DNA from: Mya arenaria
Taxonomy: Eukaryota > Mollusca > Bivalvia > Myida > Myidae
DNA length: 64,000 nt
NCBI RefSeq assembly: GCF_026914265.1
Contig: NC_069132.1
Coordinates: forward strand, 33,102,932-33,166,931
Reading direction: 5' to 3'
Notes under the pieces: generated by a model
The model's database searches: none
What the model saw: only the letters and a program-made list of their open reading frames with translations
What the model was told of the DNA's origin: nothing
Translations under genes and position numbers: made by a program
Shown here: positions 25,740 to 38,198 of the stretch, piece after piece
Layout of the letters: every line of letters begins with the position of its first letter
Numbering within the stretch: the first letter of the stretch is position 1

Positions 25740-26565
25740 TACGTCATGGCTGATCCTGGAGTGTGGTGTGACATAACAGTGTATGTCCTGTCATTACTGA
25801 ATCAGGAGTGTCAATAAACAGAGTATAGCCTGTCTAGGCTGAGCCAGGAGTGTGACATAAATGTGTATAACTTGTCAACACCGATCCAGGTTTGTGACAT
25901 AACAATGAATAGCCAGTCTAGACCTATCTAGGAGTGTGACATAACAGTGTATAGCCTGGCCACACTAAACCAAGAGTGTGGCATAACAGTGTATATCCTG
26001 GCCACATTAAACAAGGCATGTGACATAACAGAGTATATACTGTCTAGGCTGAAGCAGGAGGTGACATAACAATGTATAGCCTGTCTAGACTGATCCAGGA
26101 GTGTTACCAGACAGTGTACATGTATATCCTGTCTAGACTGAAACAGGAGTGTGACATAACAATGTATAAGGCCTAAAAAAATTGTTTGGTTAGGGTTACA
26201 TCCTTTTCAAAAATAGGTAGGGTAGGTAGGCTTTTTTTTTTTATTAGACTTGGTGTAAGAATGTTTTTTTCATAATTGGAGAATGGTGTTAAAGTTATCT
26301 CCTGTATAAGCATTTAAGGTTTTAAACTACACATTGAAAAGCAATTAAAAAAAAAGATTTTTTTTTTTTCATTTTTTTTTTCAAACTGACTATAAAAATG
26401 GTAGGGTCGGCGCCTATTCCGTAGGTAGGGTCGGGTAACCCGAACCCAATGTATTTTTTTTTAGGCCTAACCTGTCTCAATCAGGAATGTGACATAACAG
26501 TCTAAAACCTATCTAGACTGAATCAGGAGTATGACATAACGGTGTTTAACCTGTGTGGACCAAAC
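25740..26565. repeat. ~42-bp minisatellite upstream of MBIP exon 1
   Basis: About a dozen degenerate units of GTGTGACATAACAGTGTATA followed by GCCTGTCTAGACTGATCCAGGA. It is interrupted by an inverted-repeat insertion (26170-26468). It lies in the 5' part or promoter side of MBIP. I see no splice-site resemblance to the neighbouring MBIP exon. Confidence 0.85.
26170..26468. mobile_element. MITE inserted in the 42-bp array
   Basis: Inverted ends GGCCTAAAAAAATTGTTTGG at the left and AATGTATTTTTTTTTAGGCC at the right break one array unit, which continues afterwards. Both subterminal parts carry a GGTTAGGGTTAC / GTAACCCGAACCC inverted motif. The rest is AT-rich and non-coding. Confidence 0.75.
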
Positions 26566-27341
26566 CTTGGAATTTGACCTAACAGTGTATATTCTAGAAA
26601 TATTATAGAACTTTTATTGCTCCAAACAGGCATTTTAAACACTGATATACAAGTCATGATTGTATGTTCTTTGTTTAAGGATAAACTGTAATAGGTTTGT
26701 CTAGTAATTTATTTAAACTAAACATCCAGGGACATATTATTTATAGAGGATTGCACATGATTACACATGAGTGGTCATTCAATATATGAAACTTTCTCAA
26801 AAATAAAATTAATCACAATGAAGCTGTTTCTAAAATGTGGGCAACAGTACCTCCGTACCACTGCAATGTTAACAGAACATGAGTGATACAGTACAAATTA
26901 CATCACTGACCGCTGAGTTTTCCCGAAAAATGTCAAAATTATAAACAGATTAATAATTTAAACTTACTACCTGCACCTACTACCTCAAGTGACTGGTACG
27001 AATGTAGTAAGTACGAAAAAAAGCTTGCATCAATATAGAATGCAATTGTATAATATGTATACACGCCATCTAAACGAAGGCTGCAATTATAATCATTTAT
27101 AAAACAAAAAGTAAATGAACAAAATCACATCCTGGTGCCATAGTATTATTACAATTTTGTTTTGATTTAATAAATATTAGCATATAAGCGACACAAAATG
27201 GCTGCGTGCACCGTCTTTAAATCGTATTGAGAAAAAACACGCGCTTTCCCATGTATTACCCTGTTTAAAAATTAAAATATTTGTTAAAGGAAACAAGGGT
27301 TATATTTTTTTAATTTGGTGCTTGTCCTTTCATAAGAAGAG

Positions 27342-30300
27342 ATGGAAAACTCCAATTTTCCATACAGCAGTGGAATGACCCCACATCAGGTTAGTTATTT
27401 TATAAAATAGTCCTACTAAAATCACTAGGCATGGATAGCATTATCATTGAGTCAGTACTAGCAATAAAGTACGCATACCAAAGATTGTGTAATAGTCAAG
27501 TGTGACTGGCTGAGACTGTCATAGTAACAGTCAAAGAGCGAACAATATTGTCCATTTAACTGTTTGAATAGACCCTAAGAGTAATTTTTTAAGATCTTGG
27601 GGTATCATATATGTAGGGTAAAATAGTAGACATTCAATATGGCAGTGTTCAACACTAACCGGGTCCCGGGATCCCGAGGACACCAATTTTTCGGGAGGGA
27701 CACCTGAACTTTGAAGTCCGGTATTCTGTCGGGACACTTAAATTTTGATTGATAAAAGCTAAATATCAATAAATAAATAGCGTTTTATTTATTTTAAAAG
27801 TGCATAATAAAATGATATTATTATTAATACGTCGCACACACTAAAGCGAAAGTATGTCTGACTATTTGACTATAGGCCACATCATGAATCTATAAATAAA
27901 CAGGTCATTTCACAGTGCACATGCAGGTTAACGCTTCTGTTTTGTTGTTTACATTATCAACAAGGTCAGAGGTGACAGACTTTTATTATAGGTACAATAA
28001 TTATGTTGAATTAGTTTGCTTATGTGTCAAAACCGCCCCAAAAAGATGCCAACACTACTGACTTTGATGCCTTAATGATGAGACCTTCGAGTTTTTACAG
28101 TAACATTTACGGCACAAATACCGGAATCCTACTATTCAACATTATTTGTTTTATGCTTTGATCAAAACAACATAGAAATAAAATTCCCAAAGTTTTATTA
28201 ATGCAATCAATGTATAAAATTTTACGACATTTTGGCGCGAAAATTTACATTCACAATTTATCTGCTCTTCCAGTATGCACTACATCTGTTGGGCAGTCTG
28301 ATTGATTGATCAGCAGCTCTACTAAATATAAACTTGAGTTTTCACAAGCCAGATATAATATTCCAACTGTTTCTCAATCAAAAGCACTGACATATGACAA
28401 GACCCTGAACCATGACATATTTTATTCTTATTTTCCGAATGTTCTAAAAATGGTACAGTACCAACCATCAAGTTTTTGTTTACGTTGTATCCATCTTTGT
28501 TTTTGACTGAAAACAAAAGGGACTTAGACATTCTACCGCTTTTGAACCCAATCTACTGACTCGAAGACCCAAATTTTCCTCTTGCCATTGCCAGAGGTTC
28601 ATATGTCTGACATTATGCTACTAACTTGTAATCAATACAATCATGCTGTTGAAAAGATGTATAATATGGTGTTTAAAAGACACTGTATTTGCATGTTAAA
28701 TTTAATATTAAAACAGGTTAAGTAATGAAAAAATGTAAAAATTGGAAGGGACTCCAAATTTGATTTTCAGGAAGGGACACCTGATTTCAAATGTTGGTGT
28801 CCCTTCGGAATCCCTTGGAAAAATGGTTAGTGTTGACCCCTGTATGGGATTCTTCTTATGCCTAAATCATTCTTCTTAATCTTATGCCTATATCATCTAA
28901 ATGGGTTGATGTAAAAAAGGTTGTTGTTTTTTTTAAATGTTGAAATTGTATTTAGAGACGCATTTGATGTTTGAAATAGATTATGATAGGTTTAATTAAT
29001 ATTTTACCATGTAACTGCAAAATTATTTAGTGCAAAACAAGCATTTAAAAGGCATTAAAAGACAGACTGTACCTTCTGCAGATAAACAGAGCTTTTTAGG
29101 GCACAGACAACCTCTGTAAAATACAGCTACCAGCAGTACTCTTTCTGTGTTCTTAAAAAGAGTTTTATACCGGGTAGTTATTTAATTTGAGGTTATATTT
29201 CAGTAAAGATTATTAAAACTGGTATTATAATGTTTTAAACTGATCTTATTATGCACATTCAAACAAATGAAAAAAAAAAATCACAGAAAAAAACACATTA
29301 ATAAAAACAAACTAGTTTTGGTACTGGAGGTCCCGGAAAATGAACTGATTATAAATCACTTGACTCTGAACTGCAGGTGCTATTTATGTTTATATCATTA
29401 TGTGTTGACTGTTAGGAATGAAAAAAGCAACAACATTAAATTCATGATTGTTCGTTTGATGTTGACTTTCCGTACATGGAACTAATATGGAATAACATAA
29501 AATGGTAATTTTGCCTGTTTTTATGAAATTTTATAGACATAATATTCTTTAACCCTAAATCCCAATTGGAATGAATTGCCTGCAATGGGGACAAAACAAT
29601 TTGTTCGTGAAGGATTTGCCAGAAAAAAATGGTATCATTATGTTTTTGTCTTAAGCTAGTGTGATTTTATATCTATGTGGACTGGGAAGGGCAAAAAATG
29701 TGCTAAAATCTGAAAAAAAACTAATTTCAATCTAAGATTTTGTTTGAATTAAGATGAATGCAGAAACTTTAAGCAATACATTATTGAAAGCTTTTTATGT
29801 TACAGAGCCCCATGGTGTCTCCTGGGACATTGCAAAGCTTTGGTCTCGGCCCGACGCCCACCCCAGTGATGCCACCTTCAAATTCCAGCATGTATCCCAC
29901 CACTCCAGGGGCCCCCATGACTCCATTCTCTCCAGCACCTGCTTCAGCGTCAGAGGGCTCAGGCATCATCCCAACACTGCAGTAAGTACATACATGCAAA
30001 AACTGTCAGTTTTGCAGTAAAATAGCAGTTGAGTTCATGCTTAAAAACAGTTACACTCATCTTTGTGAAATGAATGTTTGTTTAAAATATTTACTCATAA
30101 AAACATTATATTTTTAAGGGATTCTTAAGTGACACATATGACAGTTTTGGTTACTTCTCATTGGTATTATTGCAGACAGTGCACTTTATCCTATTTGAAT
30201 ACATTCTCTCCATTATGTTAACCATCTCATGTTTGATGTACTACTCTTTTTAATAGATAAAGGTTAAAAATAAAGGTTTATAGGTCAGGAATACATGTAG

Positions 30301-32754
30301 ATAGGAATTACATGTACATTACTTAAAAGTGAATAGACAACTACAAAGTAAATAAGGCGGTAGTGAGTTTATACTCAGCTTTATTGTTTTCATTAAGAAC
30401 AATTAAAAACACTTATTGAATGATACCTTTGCAGGAATATCGTGTGCACAGTAAATCTTGGCGTTAAACTGGAACTCAAGAAAATAGCCCTTCATGCGCG
30501 AAATGCAGAATACAACCCAAAGCGATTTGCTGCAGTTATCATGAGAATAAGGGATCCTCGTACAACAGCTCTCATCTTCAGTTCGGGGAAAATGGTGTGC
30601 ACAGGCGCAAAAAGGTTAGAAGCTGATACAATCAGTCATGTATTAATTATTATACACCCACACAGATCTATCTTTGGGCAATGAAGGAGTTGCGTATGTA
30701 GCGTTGTGTCTATATATACTACTATATATAGGTATATTGGTCAGCATATTGGGCACCTGCCATTCCTTTCACTTTTCTTTTTGGCTAAATAGAGTTATTT
30801 CCATTGAATTAATAAAAATTGTACCTGCACACAAGAAACTACATAGGAAAGTTGGTCAGCATAGGCTGTAGTGCTTCTTAGAAGAGTCATTACCCTTGAC
30901 TTAGTTAAAAATGATTTGAAAATCTTGTTTTGCATGGATGAGTACCAAAAATATTGCATTACAAAAAAATTGTTAAGCCTTCTGCAGTCTTTTTTGCAAT
31001 TTTATATTTGACGTAAAATGTAAACACTAACATGTTATTTTTTTATTTCATTTCAGTGAAGATTTTGCTAAACTTGCAGCCAGAAAATATGCCAGAATAA
31101 TTCAAAAGCTAGGATTTGCCGTGAGTTGGTTACATAATATTATGAATAGTGAATGATGACATGTACTTTTTATTGGTCAACAAACAGTTTAAAATTGAAT
31201 ACCAGTATTTTGCTTGTCAAGTTGTTTGGGCAACTCAGGACATATGGCAAACTCAGTCAATTGAAGGATGCATTTTGTCTGTACAATCAGCAGCAGAGCC
31301 CATATAGCATTATGCTCGTGTATGTGTATGTGTAAGTCAGTTTAACAGTTGTTACTATGTTATGAAAGTAAAGCGTAACATAATGATAAAATGTAGGCTC
31401 TTCAAGATATTCTGTTATTCACAAAATGAAAATCCTCTCTGATTATAAATATTATCACAAAAAACTCAAATCTTTTGCCTTTATCTAGAGATATGATGGA
31501 AATTTGAGATTGAATGTATATAGTATTAATAATTTTGTTTGCCTTTGGAGCAGAAGTAATTCTTGGTGATCTCTCTGTTTGACAGGCAAAGTTCAAGGAC
31601 TTTAAGATCCAGAACATGGTTGGCAGCTGTGATGTGAAGTTCCCCATACGACTTGAGGGTCTTGTGCTGACCCATGGAAAATTCTCCAGGTATGACCTAC
31701 AGTCCAATACCCCAGCTAGGTTTTCAGAATAGAGGGACTATATTGTATGCATGTTGTTGGGGCCTTGTTCGCCTTAGAAAAACTCCCACCAACCTGTGAG
31801 CATTGACATTCGCTCCATGGTGCTCTTGTTTTGATATCTATGACACATACTTTGTATATCTTGTGTTTTGTCCTTATTCTCTGCTACAATTTGTAAAAAT
31901 TGTATTTTATCATAAAAAAAAGTATTTGAACACTTGAAATTTCACTTTGTCCTTGAAGTGATTAATTTGAGGTAAAACTGGTAAAGACAGATTTTGTGTT
32001 CTCCTTAATACTATTCAAAATCAATAATTGATCTCATCTGTATTTTAGCTATGAGCCGGAGTTGTTCCCCGGACTGATCTACAGAATGCTCAAGCCGAGG
32101 ATTGTGTTGCTGATATTTGTCTCAGGAAAGGTGGTCCTAACAGGTACACAAGACATATGGAGAAATAACCTTTGTCTTTTGGTTATATTATACATCTGCT
32201 ACATATCTTTTAGACTGTGGTTAGAAATCTTTTTTGGTACAAGCAATGCATGATACTTGTATTACAGTTTTCCTAAAGACAAACATACATGTAACTATGA
32301 TCCTGTTGTAGATGACCTATATAAGCTTACACGCTAATAAATAATTGGTTCAAGGTTATTTTGTAGAAATTAATTGAAGATATGTTTAAATAAAAAACTA
32401 CTATGAGAAAGTGAAACAAGTGTTTTGCTTTGTATATTTAGGACCAATGATTCTTTAAATCAAATTGGTATTATAAACAATTTTGTGGTAAATTCAGTTT
32501 AAGTTTCCACCACTTACAAAGGTCCATGTTCACCTCCCGAGTGTAAGCAACTCATATATGGCCTCTCCTTATGGACAACCGCTGTTTTCTATGCAGAAGA
32601 AAGACATAATTCAGCTGATATTGGAATTAAATTATCACATATTAAAAGTACATGTATTTCTTTATGTTTCCTTTCAGGTGCCAAGGTCAGAAATGAGATC
32701 TACGAAGCATTCGAGAACATTTACCCCATTTTGAAAGGCTTCAAAAAACAGTAG
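27342..32754 (+). CDS. TBP: TATA-box-binding protein
   Basis: General transcription factor that binds and bends TATA DNA in TFIID, SL1 and TFIIIB. Exons: 27342-27389, 29806-29981, 30435-30614, 31057-31120, 31586-31689, 32049-32143, 32678-32754. Phases agree, giving 247 residues. The N-terminal region ([16 protein letters not shown], then a Pro/Ser/Thr-rich stretch ending GSGIIPTLQ) is short and lacks a poly-Gln tract. The C-terminal ~175-residue saddle is strongly conserved: [88 protein letters not shown], and a final ILKGFKKQ. The four intercalating phenylalanines lie in RFAAV, LIFSSG, LFPGL and LIFVSG. Exon 1 is supported by its ATG, MTPHQ and the GTTAG donor. It is the least certain exon, and a further small exon in intron 1 cannot be excluded. 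Confidence 0.95.
27638..28847. mobile_element. 1.2-kb non-autonomous DNA transposon in TBP intron 1
   Basis: The ends are inverted: CAGTGTTCAACACTAACC at 27643 and GGTTAGTGTTGACCCCTG ending at 28842. Further subterminal similarity follows (GGGACACCTGA / TCAGGTGTCCC). TATGG flanks both sides (27638-27642 and 28843-28847) as a 5-bp duplication. The element is 1,200 bp and shows no transposase. The CAGGGGT-type tip resembles hAT ends, but a 5-bp duplication is unusual for hAT, so the superfamily is open. Confidence 0.8.
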
Positions 32755-35260
32755 CGATTGTGTTTTTTGTACATATGTAAATAGATTCATTATTTGGAAG
32801 CATTTAAGTCAGTGAGAGGACTGAAAATGTTAAATCCACTTCACTCAGCGTGTGGGATATCCAGAAAGTGTGTTCTTGTGTTCCTTCAAACTGTTGTCAT
32901 TTTCTGAGTGTAATGATAGGAGGAGACTATGACTGTGAGTGTATGACATAATGTGTCTCTCATTAAAGACTGGATGTGTTCATTTTGTGTATATAGGCGA
33001 GTTAAAAATGCTGTGTTTACCTACATGCTCATTTTGCATATTATTTGCATACTATTGCATACTACTAGTTTAATGTTTAATTGTTTAAAAGAGCTAGACA
33101 CCAGATGGTCCAAAAATTGGCAAATACAGTATTATCTCAGGCCGATAATACATCTCTTTACATGGACAAAATAATAAATGCAACAATCATGTTGCTGTCT
33201 CATCCGTTTTTCCTTGTTTAAAATAGCCTGTAAGTTTTTGACAATTTTCTTTTTTTCTTGCAATTGTATCATCTGGTGTCTAGCCCCTTTAACTGGGCTC
33301 TACGATATTAAACTGACCAAGACATAAATATACAGGATTTCACATATGCCATCTTCAGTAAATGATACAAAAAGTTGCAAAATATATTTCAATTTTCATT
33401 CTTAAAAGCTTTACTTACTTCATATTTTGTCATTCATTTGCTTTAAGGCAATCCTTGTACAGAATGTTTACAACACTCGATCTATAAGTTTTACACTTTG
33501 ACTTTATTTGAAGTTTATTTATTTCAGCTTTCAATCTGACTTCAATCAGTCTTACGATCCATGTTTTTAAAAGGGCTATCTTTTCACATCAACTACCACT
33601 GGCATATTTCTTTACTTTAGCAAGTGGTCTGCAATCCACAGTAAACTGTGTTGATTTCAAAGTCAGACATGACAGCAAATGTTTGTTGGAAAGAAATGAT
33701 ATCATTAACACACTATAAGTAAATCACTCATTTGAAATTATAAAGATTTTCAACTAACGAAGAATGTCCCTTTTATATCCTTGGTGTACATAGCATTTCC
33801 CGGAAAACTTGAATTTAGACATGCAATTTCTTTCTACAATCTTTGCCACAAGGAATGGATGCCTTTGGTTATTGATATATGTCTTTTGTTTATCTGATCA
33901 GAAATTCTGTAGTAGGAATTTGCAATAATCAATAAAATGATCGTTTGATGTGGAAACCTTTAGTTTGTGTCCCTGTGATCTACATGTTTAATTTGTATTT
34001 ATATTTCAATCTGCAGTAGGTTTAACTACACATGTTTGTACATTGTATGTAATACTTCTGTATAAAATATTGATGTCAAAATAAATCATGAACTGTTTGT
34101 GTTATTGTTCTAGGCAGTGAAAGTTTCAAATGTTACTTTCACAGTTTTAATACTTGTGTGATCATCAGCCTATGAGTTGAAGGGCCAGTATTTGCAAACT
34201 CATTTACTTGAAATATGAGTTTTGTAAGTGATCAAAAAGCCGGACAAGTAGTTTCCTCCAGGGACTACAGTTTCCTCAACAGTAAAAAACCACATGCTCG
34301 CTTGACATGGTACCAACAAGAGTAATAACATACATATTTAGATATACCATGCTATCATTCCACAAAATTGGAGGCGTTGCCAGTTTGGAGTGCCTAACAA
34401 AATCATACCAATCATAAAAGCAGCAAAATTGCTATGGCTCAATCAAATTTGAACCAAATATTATGCCTACAAACACTCACCAAGTTTTATCAAACAAATG
34501 GTACTATTTTTTAAGGAAAAGGGGTGCACCTCTATAGTAATGCCGCAATTTGCCCCACAATTTAACCTGACTGAGATATGCCAACAAAGTTTCACCATGA
34601 TTCGACAAGATATACTGAAGCCATTATCTGATGCCTCCACTGCCAAGGTAATGCCTAAATGTCGCGTTTTCTGGCACCACAAAAGCATTCTGACAATCGT
34701 TAGTGGCGATTTTTTTTATTTCATTTGATGATTTTATTACCAACTTTTTCAAAAAATGCTGTGATGATCATGTTATTAACCCACATTAAAGAATGGTTAA
34801 ACTGTCAAAACATCAACTGTAGATACGTCACCTATGTTGTGTTTTGATGTAATTTGTTATCATGATATAAATAAATAAATCTAAAATAATTGCATGTTTT
34901 CATATTTAATATCATGTTTATCTAATCAGTCTAGAATTGTGTCATACAAACAGTAAATACAAGCAATTAGTTACGTTATCATTTCCAAATTGTTATTAAA
35001 TACACTTGATAGATAGCAGTTATATAATTATGCATTTGGTAATACAAGTACATATAGATTGCGTACAAATACATGGTCTTTATTCTTGTTATTGTAAACC
35101 ATATAACACAATGTATTATATAAGCATCATAAATCAATTATTTGCTAACAATACATACTGCAAAATATATTTTCTACACTGCTTATGTCTGATGATGTCA
35201 TAACAAGTATTATTGCAGGATGTTAAATTGACATAATACCACGAACAAGACGGCAAAAGG
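32755..35260 (+). other. TBP 3' UTR and downstream gap
   Basis: AT-rich with no further coding region seen. Candidate poly(A) signals are AATAAA at 33931-33936 and 34080-34085. Either would give a 3' UTR of 1.2-1.3 kb. Nothing is recognised from 34100 to 35260. Confidence 0.45.
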
Positions 35261-35271
35261 TGGTCCTTTAC

Positions 35272-36361
35272 GCTCACCTAAGTAAATGTTCGCTTACGGT
35301 TTAGGAGATGATTTTACTTAGTTTTTCTTTTACAGGTCAATGGCAGCCAATTTTTTTATGAACCAACATGGTTTGGAGGAATTTGATAAAAGGCCACCCT
35401 TAGAAACATTTCTGTGAGATTATTTTAAAAGCTGGCCAACAATTTCTCAGAAGTTTTCCACATAGTCATAAGGTGAGACGTAGCCAAGCCAACCCCCTGA
35501 TGGCTATGTTTTTTAAGATCCAGCATAGCTTAAAAAGATTTCGATGAAAGGCCTCCTTTTCTGTGAAATTATTTTAAAATCTGGCAAATGGTTTCTGAGT
35601 AGAAGATTTTCAAATTTTCCAAAAAGTCAAATGGTAAAAACTAGCCCAGCCCCCTGTTGGTCTAGTTTAAATTATTTACAAACCAACATGGCTTGAAGGA
35701 ATGTTATAAAAGGTCTCCTTTAGGAATATTTCTGTGAGATTATGAACCAACATGTTTAAATGGAATTTGTTAAAGGGACAGCTAAGGAACATTTCTGTGA
35801 AATTATTTTGTATTCTGGACAACAGTTCCAAAGGAGAAGTTTGCCATATACGAAGTAATATGGTAAAAACTAGCCATTCCCCCTTTCTGTCAAACAAACC
35901 AACATGGCTTGAAGGAATTTGATGAAACAATAAGGTCTCCTTAGGAATTTCTGTTCATTATTTTGACCTTTGGCCAGCAGTTTCTGAGGAGATTTTCAAT
36001 GTTTTCAGTATAGTTATAGAGTGAAAACAAGCCACGCCCCCTGTAGGCAAAAGAACCACATTGGCTTGAAGGAATTTAATAAAGGACCACCTAACTACAG
36101 GAATATTTCTGTGAAATTTAATGAAATCTGGCCAACCATTTCTGAAGAGAAGATTTTCAAAGTGTTTCCTTTTGAGTTTGATATTCAGAATTCTAAATAG
36201 AACCATTTTATTTTATAAAAACTGGAAGAGGACATTCCTGTGAAATTTGGTTGGAATTGGCCAAGTGGTTGTTTGAAAGAAAATGTTGATGAGGGATGAC
36301 GGACAATGGACAGTTCTTTATCACAACAGCTCACCCTTGAGCACTTCCTGCTTAGGTGAGC
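35272..36361. repeat. Repeat element with inverted tips and degenerate internal units
   Basis: GCTCACCTAAG (35272-35282) and CTTAGGTGAGC (36351-36361) are inverted copies. Between them are about six diverged units sharing CCAACATGGCTTGAAGGAAT, GGAACATTTCTGTGA, TCTGGCCAACAGTTTCTGAG and AGCCACGCCCCCTG. No intact frame is seen. Probably an old dispersed mollusc repeat. Confidence 0.65.
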
Positions 36362-36369
36362 TAAAAAGT

Positions 36370-37530
36370 TTGTCATTAAAATGCAACTTTATGGTATAAG
36401 CTGTCTTTTCAGTAATTTAAACCAGTATTGCAGTGTTCTCAATAAAAACCAGCTGCCAGTCAATATGAACAATTAAAATCGCATTGGGGCTGGTTCAAAT
36501 TTGGGGAAAATAAGTTAATTTTATTAAGTAGAATAAGTAGTAGCTGGTCAGTTTCTCTACAATTTGAGGCAATTCAACTGAAAAACCTGGTAATGTATAC
36601 AATAGAAGTTTAACTAGTACTGCGTTTTGATCCAGGAGATCTTATTTCACTATTGGGGAGGCGAACAAAACCTCCAGGATCAAAAGGTAGCACAATAGTT
36701 CAAATAATGAAAACAATACAAATGGTATCTTGGCAATATGAAACCACCTAATGGACTCTGGCTCACCATTTTTTAGTCTATAATTTACAAAAATAATTTC
36801 TGTCATAAAGACAACTGACATTTTGCATGTAATAAATGTCTGATGGTGCAACAGTATAAAGAAAGATGAATTCTTGCATAGAATAAATATATTATCAAAA
36901 CTATATCATATACAATTGAGTTTGGAAATTATCAAAGAAAGAAATTAAGAGAGATTATTAAGCAACTGAATAAATATTATTATAATGCAAAATACATTTT
37001 TTTTATATACGTAAACATGTGGTGAATAATTATGCTGCGGATCCGGAGTCCTGTCCTCATTGCTTTGCCTGAGGATCCATTATTCTTAAACATGTGCTTC
37101 GGCAAGATGTATATTTTTACACATATATGTGCACAAAAAAATGCCTCATACTCAAAATGTTTTGCTCAGCAACCATAGTTTTGAATTACATGTATTTGAG
37201 TTCAATGAAGCATTCAAACATATTTTAATGAATGAATTTCTGTACATGTTTTAATTGAAGTGATGATCAGTTGCAAACACAATAAACTTAAGTTAAATAT
37301 TGGTTATTATAATTGCAATTTTCATACCCAAAACAGACATTGCAAAATACTTGCAAAAAGCTTCAACCAAATACAAAAACTCATTTTTCATACTTTCTTT
37401 CTTTCAAAAATTCTGAAAAAATTAATGACCATTTATGCCATTTCTAACCAATCATTGTTAACAAAAGCAAAAATATAGCACAAGTTTAGGATCTCCCAGC
37501 ATTTGAACATCATAGAATTGAAAATAATCA
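36370..37530. other. Gap with nothing recognised
   Basis: AT-rich sequence between the repeat element and the stop codon of the C6orf120 homologue. It may include that gene's 3' UTR. No gene, RNA or clear repeat is seen. Confidence 0.45.
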
Positions 37531-37538
37531 ATGTGCAA

Positions 37539-38198
37539 TCACAAAATCACCTCAAACACCACTTTGAGCAGAGTTAATAAAATTTGCCACAGAACAGAGC
37601 CAACATCCTCATCTTCATCACCGTAGCTATCTTCCACCGCTGGATGAGAATCCCGGTGATTTTGTTTTGATGTTGGAGGCAAGGTCGGCTTTACATCTCG
37701 ATACATGTAGTCTGATGCTTGATGATTCTGAAACATATGGTCTGCTGCTTCGTAGTCGTAATAATGATGAGTAAGCTGCTCATATGTAAGTTCTTCGTGT
37801 GGAGGCAATAATATCACAGATACTTCGTAAGCTGACAGTTCATGTACAAAGTGTCCATATACTCCAATACCAAATGGTCGTGGAAATGAAATTGGAATTT
37901 CAACAGAATCAATGCCACAAGAACTTGATTGTAGTTCATAGTCATCTAAAGTTGGTTTCATATTTATTGAAGACACGTACAAGTCTACGTCACCTTTTAA
38001 AGATTTCAGCTCAAGAAGAAGCTTTCCTGGACGAGATATCCGATAATGTGTGTAGTTTTGAGCACCAATTTCGCCTCTAACAGTCTGCAACACTTCAAAG
38101 GCAGCAACACAATGAAGTAGACTTCTTAAAATGAAAGCTAATGTAAGAAAAACGGTTAAGTAATTCATCTTTATAGCTTCAGTTACACGGCACCTCAT
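37539..38198 (-). CDS. C6orf120: UPF0669 / C6orf120 homologue, secreted protein
   Basis: Single-exon ORF of 219 residues. The second methionine (codon 11, 38168-38166) begins a better signal peptide, MNYLTVFLTLAFILRSLLHC, so the true start may be there. The core matches the human C6orf120 protein as I remember it: RGEIGAQNYTHYRI, LELKSLKGDVDLYVSS, PTLDDYELQSSSCGIDSVEI and RPFGIGVYGH. An N-glycosylation site (NYT) is present. The C-terminal part carries a Tyr/His-rich and an acidic stretch (DSYGDEDEDVG), then a hydrophobic tail SVLWQILLTLLKVVFEVIL that is also conserved. The human protein is reported to be secreted and linked to NKT-cell apoptosis; the function in molluscs is unknown. It is divergent from STYX, with 1.24 kb between start codons. 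Confidence 0.93.
   Translation of the reverse strand: MRCRVTEAIKMNYLTVFLTLAFILRSLLHCVAAFEVLQTVRGEIGAQNYTHYRISRPGKLLLELKSLKGDVDLYVSSINMKPTLDDYELQSSSCGIDSVEIPISFPRPFGIGVYGHFVHELSAYEVSVILLPPHEELTYEQLTHHYYDYEAADHMFQNHQASDYMYRDVKPTLPPTSKQNHRDSHPAVEDSYGDEDEDVGSVLWQILLTLLKVVFEVIL

Larger units (their letters stand above)
25194..27341. promoter_or_regulatory. Spacer between divergent MBIP and TBP
   Basis: The MBIP and TBP start codons point away from each other, 2.2 kb apart. Apart from the minisatellite and its MITE, I see no coding exon. The stretch 26950-27341 is unique sequence and would hold the TBP promoter and probably the first non-coding MBIP exon. No TATA box is convincing. The shared-promoter idea is inference from orientation only. 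Confidence 0.4.

Noticed and set aside
29754-30020. Alternative frames over TBP exon 2
   Set aside because: The frame starting [10 protein letters not shown] matches splice phases to the conserved TBP core; other frames do not connect.
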